This document shows, piece by piece, positions 1 to 7,433 of a stretch of DNA of 21,680 nt. The notes beneath the pieces are model-generated. The model ran no database searches, was not told the DNA's origin, and worked only from the letters and a program-made list of their open reading frames with translations. Made by a program: the position numbers and the translations under genes. Position 1 is the first letter of the stretch. Every line of letters starts with the position of its first letter. The stretch is from CAZBQG01 sp964493945 (GTDB taxonomy: Bacteria > Pseudomonadota > Alphaproteobacteria > Rhodospirillales > UBA2165): contig CAZBQG010000040.1 in assembly GCA_964493945.1 (NCBI GenBank), positions 1-21,680 on the forward strand, read 5' to 3'.

Positions 1-240
1 GGACACCGATTCGTAGCTTAAGTCACTGTCCGATTTCCGGGGAGTAGCTCAGTATTGTCTGAGTAGTCGGTTAGTGTTCTCGTTGGAACCGCGCTGCCAT
101 GGGCTTTGTGGATCACAGAAGTAGATATCAATATTTGTAGCCAGTGTGAAGCGCTTGTGGTCAGAAAGCTCTTTGCCCCGATCCCATGTGAGGGACTTGT
201 AGAGTTCGCGTGGCAGCTTCTGCGATTGCTTTATCGTTTT
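1..240 (-). mobile_element. IS30-family transposase remnant (C-terminal catalytic part)
   Basis: Read on the minus strand from about 240 to 52, this encodes a segment typical of the IS30-family DDE integrase core. It includes the TWDRGKEL motif, which carries the second catalytic Asp, then YFCDP, then SPWQRGSNENTN, which carries the catalytic Glu, and then RLLRQY. A TGA stop at 51-49 interrupts the frame just after RQY. The residues that follow (KSDSDLS) still look like the family continuation, so the copy appears degraded. The N-terminal helix-turn-helix region and the first catalytic Asp are absent: no homology continues above about 240, and a TAG closes the frame soon after. The far end runs off the window, so no terminal inverted repeat is visible. 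This is a dead fragment, probably at a contig end. The family assignment is firm; the exact boundaries are not. Confidence 0.85.
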
Positions 241-441
241 TTGCGGCTATAACCGGAAATAAAAGAAAAATTGATGTAGGTTTTGGTCAGGAGTTGTTTT
301 CTGGAACCCCATCTCGTGGTATTTTATTTGCAGAATTTTCGCTACAAGCCGGTCGGTTTAGTTTAGTTTATCAATGATTTGTTAACTCTCATCCTTAAAC
401 TAGGCGTTTAGAAGTCGAAAATTTGGCAGTAGGTTTCAGGT
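241..441. other. AT-rich intergenic region upstream of motA
   Basis: This 201-base stretch between the IS30 remnant and motA has no open frame with recognisable protein similarity. It is clearly richer in A and T than the rest of the window. It contains a short TTTAG repetition (about 358-370). It probably holds the motA promoter, and part of it may be material left by the IS insertion. No hairpin or RNA gene could be recognised. Confidence 0.5.
396..421 (+). promoter_or_regulatory. Possible sigma-28 (FliA)-type promoter of motAB
   Basis: TAAACTAG (396-403) and GTCGAAAA (414-421), separated by 10 bases, resemble the flagellar class 3 promoter consensus TAAAGTTT-N11-GCCGATAA. The -10 matches 6 of 8 bases. 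The -35 matches mainly in its TAAA core, and the spacer is one base short. The position, just upstream of a stator operon that is commonly a late flagellar gene, supports the idea. The leader would be very short, about 14 bases, with AGTAGG (428-433) as ribosome site. Confidence 0.25.
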
Positions 442-1239
442 ATGTCCATTCCAACAATCATAGGTTTCCTGGGAGGCGTTGGGCTTTTCCTGTGGGCCAT
501 CGTCTCCTCCACCGACAATTACTTCATGTTCCTGAGCCTTTCCAGCTTCGTCATGGTGGTCGGCGGGACATTCGCCTCCACCTTTATCTCCTATGAAGCC
601 CGCTACGTTATTCTTTCCCTGAAGATGATGGGCAAGATCTTTTTTTCGCCACCCATCGGGCGCAACCTATTGAAATCCGAAGTGGGCCGGGTTATCCGGT
701 GGGGCTACGCGGTTCAGAAATCGGGCCTGCCAGCCCTCGAAGCGGAAACCGGAAAGCTTAAAAATGCAGACAAGTTTCTGTCTTTCGGCATCGATATGGT
801 GGTCAGCGGCTATACCGGCGATGAGGTCCGCGGCATCCTCAACACGGCCATCGAGACCACCTTCGGGCGCAACACGGTGCAGGTCGGTATTCTCAATGCC
901 ATGTCGTCGGCCTCGCCTGCCTTCGGCATGATCGGTACCCTGGTCGGCTTGGTGATCATGCTCGACAGCATGGGCGAAGATCCCTCCGCGCTGGGCCCCG
1001 GCCTGGCGGTTGCCCTGCTTACCACCCTTTACGGTGTCTTGTTCGCCAAGCTGGTCTATGGCCCGGCGGCGACCAAAATCAAGCAGCGTGAGGAAATCGT
1101 CCGTTTCCGAAACTACCTGGTGGCCGAGGGGCTGGTCCTGCTGGCTGAAAAAAAGGCGCCCCGGTTTATCCAGGACAAGATGAACTCCTATCTCGATCCG
1201 GCCATCCACTTCAATATCGACAAAGAGCCGAAGGAATAG
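442..1239 (+). CDS. motA: Flagellar motor stator protein MotA/PomA
   Basis: This 265-residue inner-membrane protein is the A subunit of the ion-driven flagellar stator and forms the channel and rotor-contacting part with MotB. Four hydrophobic segments are visible at about residues 3-22, 29-51, 158-178 and 183-208, with a large charged cytoplasmic loop between segments 2 and 3. That loop would carry the residues that contact FliG. The family signature SPAFGMIGTLVGLV precedes and forms the third segment, and AVALLTTLYG lies in the fourth. The length and short first loop are closer to the PomA type than to the E. coli MotA type, but ion specificity cannot be decided. The ATG is preceded by a modest AGTAGG. 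motB follows after 10 bases, so the two are co-transcribed. Confidence 0.95.
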   Translation: MSIPTIIGFLGGVGLFLWAIVSSTDNYFMFLSLSSFVMVVGGTFASTFISYEARYVILSLKMMGKIFFSPPIGRNLLKSEVGRVIRWGYAVQKSGLPALEAETGKLKNADKFLSFGIDMVVSGYTGDEVRGILNTAIETTFGRNTVQVGILNAMSSASPAFGMIGTLVGLVIMLDSMGEDPSALGPGLAVALLTTLYGVLFAKLVYGPAATKIKQREEIVRFRNYLVAEGLVLLAEKKAPRFIQDKMNSYLDPAIHFNIDKEPKE

Positions 1240-1249
1240 GAGCAGAGCG

Positions 1250-2017
1250 GTGGCAGGCCCTCCCCCGGCACCTGTAGAAGAAGGTGACAGCGAAGACTGG
1301 ATGAACACCTATGCCGATGCCATCACGCTTCTGATGGCCTTTTTCGCCATGTTGGTGAGTTTTTCCAAGGTCGATCTGGAAGTCTTCGACAGCGTGGTCT
1401 CGGGTCTGGCCGAGGATGTGGGCCAACGGGTGCCGAAACCGTCCAAGTCGAAGGAAATCAAGGAAGAATTAAAGGATATCATGGTCTCTCAGGGGGCGGA
1501 CCAGGCGGTGACCGTCAGCAATGATTCAAAAGGGGTGACCCTGGAGCTGGATGGTAATGCCTTTTTCCGGCCGGGCACGGCCATCTTGCGCGAAGAGGCC
1601 CTCCCCGTCCTGCAAAGTGCCTATGAGGAAATGGCCGCACCCAAATATCAAAAGTTCAATTACGAAATTGAAGGCCATTCCGACGACGAACCCATCAACA
1701 CGCCACGCTATCCGTCCAACTGGGAATTATCGTCCGGCCGCGCATCCACCGTCGTGCGCTTCTTTTCGGGCCTGGGCATGAAACCCAACCGCATGAAAGC
1801 GGTCGGCTTCGCCGATACCCAGCCCAAGGTTCCCCACCGCGCCGAGGATGGCACGCCCATCCCTGAAAACCGGGCTATCAACCGTCGGGTAATCATCCGC
1901 ATCAACCAGCAGGCCATCTACGAGCCGATCAAGATTCCCACCTTCCGGCGCAAGAAAAAAGACTCGGCGGCGGTGCCGCAGAAAAAGAAAGCTTCAAAGG
2001 GGGCGGCACAAAAATAA
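1250..2017 (+). CDS. motB: Flagellar motor stator protein MotB/PomB
   Basis: This 255-residue stator B subunit has one N-terminal membrane segment (about 21-40) and a C-terminal OmpA-like peptidoglycan-binding domain (about 90-220). Asp23 in the motif TYADAITLLMAFFAML is the conserved ion-binding aspartate. The OmpA-like domain shows EGHSDDEP and the NWELSSGRA motif, which are typical peptidoglycan-contact residues. The C-terminal tail (about 230-255) is strongly lysine-rich. Translation starts at a GTG, chosen because AGGAG lies about 7 bases upstream and the next in-frame ATG falls inside the membrane anchor region. It is the second gene of the motAB operon, 10 bases after motA. Confidence 0.95.
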   Translation: MAGPPPAPVEEGDSEDWMNTYADAITLLMAFFAMLVSFSKVDLEVFDSVVSGLAEDVGQRVPKPSKSKEIKEELKDIMVSQGADQAVTVSNDSKGVTLELDGNAFFRPGTAILREEALPVLQSAYEEMAAPKYQKFNYEIEGHSDDEPINTPRYPSNWELSSGRASTVVRFFSGLGMKPNRMKAVGFADTQPKVPHRAEDGTPIPENRAINRRVIIRINQQAIYEPIKIPTFRRKKKDSAAVPQKKKASKGAAQK

Positions 2018-2051
2018 GACCCATCCGTTTGCCTTGGAGGGGTTCCCTTTC

Positions 2052-2879
2052 CTATTCGACCAGAAAGTCCATATTTTCGCGGATGACGAAGGCGCCCGAC
2101 CATTGGCGTTGCGCGGTACTGCCCAGACGGTCCATGAACATATCGTCATGATCCGGGTCGTGGTGGAAAATGCCCAGCCGCTTGACATCGGCCACCTCGC
2201 ATAATTTTATTCCTTCTTCCCAGGTCGAATGGCCCCAGCCGATCTTGGTGGCAAATTCTTCTTCCGTATAAGTGGCGTCGTAAATCATCAGATCGGCCCC
2301 TTCGACCAGGCCCAGAATATCCTCATCCAGCTTAGCCGGATCATGTTCCGTGTCGGTGATCAGGCAAAGCGATTTGCCTTCGTAATCGATCCGGTAGCCG
2401 GTGGCATCGTTGGGATGTTTAAGCAGCGCCGTGCGCACAGTGAGCCCCTTGACGCCCAAATCCAAATCTTCGCCCGCCTTGAAATCCATGAAACGCAATT
2501 CCGCCTGCATGGCTTCCAGGGGAACGGGGAACATGGGATTGTCCATCTGCGCCTCGAAGATCTCCTTGATGCCGCCCTTATCGGTGAGGTGGCCCGCATG
2601 AATATCGAATTCGTTGCCCGGCACGAAGGCCGGTCCAAAAAAAGGAAAACCGTTGATATGGTCCCAATGGGTGTGGGTCAGCAGAATGTGGCTGTGTTTG
2701 GGCCCCAGATTCATGAATTCCTGGCCCAGATTGCGCACGCCCGTGCCACAATCGAGGAGAATCTTGGTATCCCCGGCGTCCACCTCCAGGCTGGTGGTGT
2801 TGCCGCCATAGCGGAAATGAGTCTGCGAGGGGCAGGCGATGCTGCCCCGGCAACCCCAAATCTTTATCCGCAAGCTCAT
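2052..2879 (-). CDS. Metallo-beta-lactamase-fold hydrolase (cyclic phosphodiesterase-like)
   Basis: This 275-residue soluble protein has the metallo-beta-lactamase fold. The metal motif HTHWDH spans residues 69-74 (H69, H71, D73, H74). Further ligands are probably H155, D176 and H239 or H240. The opening IWGCRGSIACPS and the segment RYGGNTTSLEV are typical of a bacterial subgroup annotated as MBL-fold or phosphoribosyl cyclic phosphodiesterase-like hydrolases. The late GWGHSTWEEGI motif is also characteristic of that subgroup. The substrate is unknown; a cyclic nucleotide or phosphodiester is only a family-level guess. The gene converges on motB with 34 bases between the stops, and no strong terminator is visible there. 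An AGGG about 9 bases upstream is a plausible ribosome site. Confidence 0.85.
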   Translation of the reverse strand: MSLRIKIWGCRGSIACPSQTHFRYGGNTTSLEVDAGDTKILLDCGTGVRNLGQEFMNLGPKHSHILLTHTHWDHINGFPFFGPAFVPGNEFDIHAGHLTDKGGIKEIFEAQMDNPMFPVPLEAMQAELRFMDFKAGEDLDLGVKGLTVRTALLKHPNDATGYRIDYEGKSLCLITDTEHDPAKLDEDILGLVEGADLMIYDATYTEEEFATKIGWGHSTWEEGIKLCEVADVKRLGIFHHDPDHDDMFMDRLGSTAQRQWSGAFVIRENMDFLVE

Positions 2880-2985
2880 GGATGTTGGCCCTTGTTTCGG
2901 TCGAGCTGCCTCTTATTCTCATAATTCCAGGAGATTGTGTAACTCATCATTAAGATATCCGCCACTTTCACAGTTCCTGGGCCGG

Positions 2986-3723
2986 CTATTCCACCCCACC
3001 GATAGCAACCTCACTGCCGACCCGCAAGCCCATAATTTCGCTGGCGTTTTCCATATTCACAGCGATCTCGGCCAAGCCGTTGGCGTTTTCATACCAGAAG
3101 GGGCTGTTTGGTGGAACCCGTGAATAATTTTCGGCCCATTTCAGACTCAAGCCATCAACCTCCAGTTCAGTATCATATCCCAGCCTGGGGGCCCGAATTC
3201 CGGTCATGGCATTACCGAAACCGTCGATATATACGATTTGTGGCAGGTCATCAGGCCAGTCCGGTTTACGCCCCTCACCACTGGTCCGTTCGGTAACCGG
3301 GGCCGTCTCGCCCCTGGCCAGGCGGGCGGCAACCGGCGCGAAAAGGTCTCGCCCGTGAAAAGTGGGTGAAAGCCGGTCCGGACGCCAGGCGATCTCCCAA
3401 ATCCGGGGAGGAGTCAGAGCCCGTCGCAAGATCAGTTCGAACAACCCGTTATCCGGCCCCACATACCAGCGCCGGTCCACCCAAACCGCCAAGGAGGCCC
3501 GCTCGCTTCCGACGCCGGGATCGACCACGCTGAGAAATACGTTGCCCGCCGGAAATTCATCAATATATGCGGCCAGCAGATAAGCCGAAGCGCGGGGATC
3601 GCGGCTGGGCGCGTCGGAAAAAAGATCCACGGTGGGAACTCCCGGTGCGTCCTACAAAAGCCGCACCTTGAGTTGCCCAACATGGGGGCTCTCCAGGCCA
3701 AAATCCGTGAACAGAACGATCAT
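2986..3723 (-). pseudogene. SAM hydroxide adenosyltransferase (DUF62), interrupted by in-frame TAG
   Basis: This is a member of the family that hydrolyses S-adenosylmethionine to adenosine and methionine (relatives of fluorinase and chlorinase). From an ATG at 3723-3721 the frame reads MIVLFTDFGLESPHVGQL and continues to a TAG at 3654-3652. It then resumes in the same frame with DAPGVPTVDLFSDAPS to the stop at 2986. Read through the TAG, the protein has 245 residues, normal for the family. Asp68 and Arg75 in VDPGVGSERA and His123 in FHGRDLF match the conserved Asp-Arg-His set, and TDFG near the N terminus is the usual SAM-contact region. The open frame left after the stop can begin at a GTG (3630-3628; 214 residues) but lacks that SAM-contact region. 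The start is 19 bases after the CoA-transferase stop, suggesting one operon. Confidence 0.85.
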
Positions 3724-3742
3724 GGGCTTAAGGTTTACTCGT

Positions 3743-6232
3743 TCAGGCTTCCGCCTCGCCAAGGAGCACCGTGCCATCGGCGGCCAGCTCCCCGATCTCG
3801 CCCTCAGTCAGGCCCAGCTCCAGCAGCAACTCGCTGGTATGGAGCCCCAGTTTGGGCGCCTGACGTCTGAGGCCCAGCCCGCGCCCCCCCATCTCCAGGG
3901 GCAGGGACGGGATGGGAAAGGTACCCCGGTCGGCGAATTCGATCCCCAGCATGCGCCCGCCCTCCAGGAGATGGGGGTCATCGAACAGATTGCCGGGCCG
4001 GACGAGGGGCGCAAAGGGAATGGAAATCTCCGTGCAAATCCCCTGCATCTCGGCCAGGGGCATCTCCTTGACCTGGGCGGCGGCTATGGGCCGAGTGGTC
4101 TGGCGGTTGGCAACGCGGAGCGCATTGCTCGCGTAGTCGGCGCCCTCGATCAAATCGGGTCGGCCGAAACGTTCCCAGAAGGCGCGCCAATGCCGGTCAT
4201 TGGTCAGTCCGATGAATATCTGCTCCCCATCCTTCGTCTCGAACGGCTCACCGATCGCCCAAACCTCGCTGCCCGACTTTGTCTGCTCCGGAATGGGCAA
4301 GGGCGTATTGCCGGTTATGGCCTCGCCGGCCATATGTTCGGTCACCAGGAAGGCCGTGCTTTCAAACAAAGATGATTTGACGAACTGGCCGTGGCCTGTG
4401 CGTTCCCGTTCGGTAAGGGCGGCGAGCAGGGCGATCACGCCAAACATGCCGCCCACGATGTCGATCACCGATGCACCGACCCGGGTCGGTGCGCCGGGTG
4501 TTCCCGTCATATAAGCCAGCCCAGCCATATATTGGACCACTTCGTCCAGGGCCGGGCGGTGCTCGTAGGGGCCGGAGAGAAATCCCTTCAGGGCGCAAAA
4601 GACGATGCGGGGATTGATGCGGGACAGGTCTTTGTAGCCATAGCCCAGCCGGTCCAGGGTGCCGGGGCCGTAATTCTCGATCAACACGTCTGCCTTCTCG
4701 GCTAATTTATAGATCAGGGCGCGCCCGGCATCGGATTTAAGATCGACCGAGAGACTCCGTTTGTTGCGGTTCCAATTGAGGCTGGCACCGCGCAAATGCA
4801 TCAATCGGTCCGATCCGGTTATCGCCTCCACCTTGATCACATCGGCGCCAAGATCCGCCAGTTGGGCGCCGGCGCTGGGGCCCATGACGGTGTGACAGAA
4901 TTCCAGCACCCGGATGCCATTTAAGGGTAATTCGGTGGGCTTGGGCGGCCCATCCTTTTGGGGGGAATTGCCCGCCGCCGGTGCAGGCGCCTGCCCGGCC
5001 GATGGGAGTCTGGTCATTGCCAGTTCGGGCCAATGGACCACGCCCTGGCAGCCCAGATCCTCGATCTCCGTTTCGCTCAGGCCCAAACCGGCCAGTATTT
5101 CCCGGCTGTGCTGGCCGGCCTCAGGCGCCTGCATGCCGTGGCCCAGATGATGGGCGCCTATTTCCACGGGAAGATGGGGCATGGGCGCCGTCTTGCCGCC
5201 TGGAAATTGGATTTCCGGCATGCGTCCCCCGGCGGTCAGATGGATATCGCCAAACAAATCGCCGGGCTTGGAGACCGGGGAAAAGGGCACATTGACCCGG
5301 TCACAGATTTCGACCAGCTCGGCCAGATTGTGACGGGCGGCCACCTCGGCAACCAGGGGGACCGTGGTGGGGCGTTCCGCCACCCGCTGGCGGTTGGTGG
5401 CAAAGCGTTCATCCTCGATCAGATCGGGCCGGTCGAAATGTCCCCAGAAGCCTCGCCAATGATTGTCGCTGGTCAGACCGATGAAGATGCTTTCTCCATC
5501 CTTGGTGCCGAATGTCTCATAGATCGCCCAGGCGCCACCCCGTTCCTTTTTTATTCCCATGGGCAGGGGTACATCACCCGAGGCCGCCTCGCTGGCCATA
5601 TGCTGGCAAACCAGGAAGGCGGCGGTCTCGAACTGGGCGGTTTCGACCAATTGGCCGGTGCCGGACCGGCGGCGCTGATTGATCGCGGCCTCGATGCCGA
5701 TCACCCCGAACATGGCGCCCATGATGTCGATGATGGATGCGCCGGCCCGCAGATAATCCCCCAATGGGCCGGTCATATAAGCCAGGCCCGATTGATACTG
5801 AACGGCGGTATCCATGGTGGCGCGCTGCTCGTAGGGGCCGCTCAGGAAACCTTTCAGTGAGCAATAGACGATGCCCGGATTGACCGCCGCCAAATCGCCA
5901 TATCCGTAGCCCAGGCCCTGCAAAAATCCCGACTCCAAATTCTCCACCAGAATGTCGCTCTCCCCGGCCAGACGGTAGATCAGCGTCTGTCCTTCGGCGG
6001 ATTCCAAATCCACGACCACGCTTTGTTTGTTGCGGTTGAAGGCGTAAAGGATGCCTCTGTTGTCTTCCTCGGGTGTTTGAGCAACAGGGTCAATTTTAAT
6101 CACTTGGGCGCCCAGGTCGGCCAGGATAACTCCGGCGCAGGGCCCCATAATATTGTGGCTGAATTCCAAAACGCTGAGGCCGCTGAGCGGCAGAGGATCG
6201 GTGTCCGCTTTATGATTTTTTGTTTCAGCCAT
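3743..6232 (-). CDS. Tandem two-domain CaiB/BaiF (type III) CoA-transferase
   Basis: This 829-residue soluble enzyme consists of two complete family III CoA-transferase domains, about residues 14-400 and 435-829, joined by a Pro/Ala-rich linker (about 405-434). Such enzymes move CoA between carboxylic acids through an aspartyl-CoA intermediate. Each half repeats the landmarks VLEFxHxxMGPxAG, NRNK, LKGFLSGPYE and AYMTG. The catalytic Asp is present in both: D169 in GASIIDIMG and D591 in GASVIDIVG. I chose the ATG at 6232 because AGGGAGGA lies 6 bases upstream. An in-frame ATG at 6292 exists but has no ribosome site and sits in a hairpin. Most family members have one domain of about 400 residues and work as dimers, so this fusion could be a covalent pseudo-dimer. 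The acid substrate is unknown. Confidence 0.93.
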   Translation of the reverse strand: MAETKNHKADTDPLPLSGLSVLEFSHNIMGPCAGVILADLGAQVIKIDPVAQTPEEDNRGILYAFNRNKQSVVVDLESAEGQTLIYRLAGESDILVENLESGFLQGLGYGYGDLAAVNPGIVYCSLKGFLSGPYEQRATMDTAVQYQSGLAYMTGPLGDYLRAGASIIDIMGAMFGVIGIEAAINQRRRSGTGQLVETAQFETAAFLVCQHMASEAASGDVPLPMGIKKERGGAWAIYETFGTKDGESIFIGLTSDNHWRGFWGHFDRPDLIEDERFATNRQRVAERPTTVPLVAEVAARHNLAELVEICDRVNVPFSPVSKPGDLFGDIHLTAGGRMPEIQFPGGKTAPMPHLPVEIGAHHLGHGMQAPEAGQHSREILAGLGLSETEIEDLGCQGVVHWPELAMTRLPSAGQAPAPAAGNSPQKDGPPKPTELPLNGIRVLEFCHTVMGPSAGAQLADLGADVIKVEAITGSDRLMHLRGASLNWNRNKRSLSVDLKSDAGRALIYKLAEKADVLIENYGPGTLDRLGYGYKDLSRINPRIVFCALKGFLSGPYEHRPALDEVVQYMAGLAYMTGTPGAPTRVGASVIDIVGGMFGVIALLAALTERERTGHGQFVKSSLFESTAFLVTEHMAGEAITGNTPLPIPEQTKSGSEVWAIGEPFETKDGEQIFIGLTNDRHWRAFWERFGRPDLIEGADYASNALRVANRQTTRPIAAAQVKEMPLAEMQGICTEISIPFAPLVRPGNLFDDPHLLEGGRMLGIEFADRGTFPIPSLPLEMGGRGLGLRRQAPKLGLHTSELLLELGLTEGEIGELAADGTVLLGEAEA

Positions 6233-6269
6233 ATTTTCCTCCCTTTGCGGCATGTTCAGTCTACCATAG

Positions 6270-6292
6270 TTGCCCGGATGGGTTTCGGGCAA
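6270..6292. repeat. Perfect 7-bp inverted repeat upstream of the CoA-transferase gene
   Basis: TTGCCCG (6270-6276) and CGGGCAA (6286-6292) form a perfect inverted repeat with a 9-base loop, about 38 bases upstream of the chosen CoA-transferase start. It is not followed by a T run on either strand, so it is unlikely to be an intrinsic terminator. An operator or a structured mRNA leader is possible. The whole stretch 6233-6580, about 350 bases between two minus-strand genes, otherwise holds only the lectin remnant. Confidence 0.4.
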
Positions 6293-6318
6293 GCGGCCAT
6301 GATGCCAGAGGCTTGCGT

Positions 6319-6583
6319 AGGCGGATCGTAAACCGTTGCGTGGATATCAGCGGTGCCAGCAAAAACCGGGGCGGCAAGGTCCACCAATGGGATTGCCATA
6401 ACGGCGGCAATCAGAAATGGAAGATCGTGCCCCGGGGCGGCGAATGGAATTCATTTGTCGTGCAGCATTCGAACAAATGCCTGGATCTGGCCCAGCAAGA
6501 AGAACAACGGCGCCCAATTCCATCAGTGGGACTGCAATGCCAAGAACAGCAATCAGCTGTTTCAGGTGATTGGAGTTAACTAG
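6319..6583 (+). pseudogene. Ricin-B-type (beta-trefoil) lectin remnant, frameshifted
   Basis: On the plus strand, one frame reads IVNRCVDISGASKNRGGKV, then HQWDC and GGNQKWKI, and later SNKCLDLAQQ (6325-6498). The match then jumps to the +1 frame, reading KNNGAQFHQWDCNAKNSNQ and LFQVIGVN before TAG at 6581-6583. The repeated CxDxxG...KNxG...HQWDC...NQ pattern is the carbohydrate-binding repeat of ricin-type lectin domains. The two blocks sit in different frames, so at least one indel lies near 6495-6510, in an AAGAAGAACAACGG tract. No start codon, signal peptide or partner domain is visible upstream, so this is the C-terminal tail of a once larger protein. It lies between minus-strand genes and overlaps the end of the next gene by 4 bases. 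Confidence 0.7.
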
Positions 6584-7413
6584 TTCCGGCGGATAAAACT
6601 GACGAACAGCCGGGCCAAGTCGCCCTCGACCGCATCCCAGTCCTCGTGGGGACCGAGTTCGATGTCCAGCTCTTCGGCCATCACCTCGTGCAGCTCGCTG
6701 TTGGGCAAAAGACTGTGAAGATTGTGTCCGGTCGCCTTGGTGTGACGCTGATCGTTGCCCGGCACAACGCAGCAGGGAACCTGGATCGAGCGGAGATCTT
6801 CTTCCGTCGCGCCGATGATGGGCAGGTCGGCGCCTTCCAGGAAAAAACTCCGCCAGTGGGACATGATTGCGATAAATTTTTCCGGGTCCATGGCCATCAG
6901 CTTCTCCCCGTTGGCCGGGTTGTCCAGGATGCGTTCCGAAAAATGCTCGGTCTCGCAGACCGCCTTCATTCCGCCTTTCTGGGCGGCTGTGATATATTCC
7001 CCGTAATAAGTTTCGGCCAACCCGTCGCAGGCCAGTTTGCCCGCCGTCACCCGCCATAGAAGCAGGGCGCTTACCAGTTCAGGATGGCGCAGGGCGGCCA
7101 GGGCGGACAGCCGGCAACCGGACGAAGCACCGCCGATGACGGCCTTGCCGGCGCCCAACTGGGCCAGCAGCCCGGCCAGATCATCGGCCCATATCTCATA
7201 TTCCGACAATTCGCCGTCCAGCATCAGGTCCGATGCCCCGCAATTACGCCGGTCATGGATGACCACCCGATAGCCCGCCCCGGCCATGCGCGTGGCCAGG
7301 CCCCTGGCGCCTTCGCCTCCGCGCCGGCCGCCGGGCGACAAGGCAACCCAGGGACCATCATTTCCGATGACCTCATAATGAATATTGGCACCATTGATTT
7401 CGGCTACTTGCAT
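6580..7413 (-). CDS. Alpha/beta-fold hydrolase
   Basis: This 277-residue soluble enzyme belongs to the alpha/beta hydrolase superfamily of esterases, C-C hydrolases and related enzymes. The nucleophile is S97 in GGASSG. The strand-turn motif HDRRNCGASD (about 53-62) is typical of the family. PGNDQRHT, near residue 215, probably holds the acid residue, and a His in GPHEDW may complete the triad. The start is the ATG at 7413, where GAGGGAGAAGGAAC gives a good ribosome site. The open frame extends further upstream but only into the amidase gene. It begins 20 bases after the amidase stop, so the two are an operon. The substrate is unknown, and no lid domain or signal peptide is evident. Confidence 0.88.
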   Translation of the reverse strand: MQVAEINGANIHYEVIGNDGPWVALSPGGRRGGEGARGLATRMAGAGYRVVIHDRRNCGASDLMLDGELSEYEIWADDLAGLLAQLGAGKAVIGGASSGCRLSALAALRHPELVSALLLWRVTAGKLACDGLAETYYGEYITAAQKGGMKAVCETEHFSERILDNPANGEKLMAMDPEKFIAIMSHWRSFFLEGADLPIIGATEEDLRSIQVPCCVVPGNDQRHTKATGHNLHSLLPNSELHEVMAEELDIELGPHEDWDAVEGDLARLFVSFIRRN

Positions 7414-7433
7414 GTTCCTTCTCCCTCTTCGTT

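Noticed and set aside
2018..2051. Possible terminator between motB and the MBL-fold gene (GGGGTTCCC)
   Set aside because: The stem is only about 3-4 bp and there is no adequate T tract, so it is not called as a terminator.
3632..4375. Long plus-strand open frame of 247 codons opposite the CoA-transferase gene
   Set aside because: It is antisense to a clear two-domain enzyme, has no ribosome site or family similarity, and is rich in Gly, Gln and Pro as expected for a shadow frame in GC-rich DNA.
4958..5860. 300-codon plus-strand open frame inside the CoA-transferase gene
   Set aside because: It is a shadow of the conserved coding strand and shows no recognisable domain.
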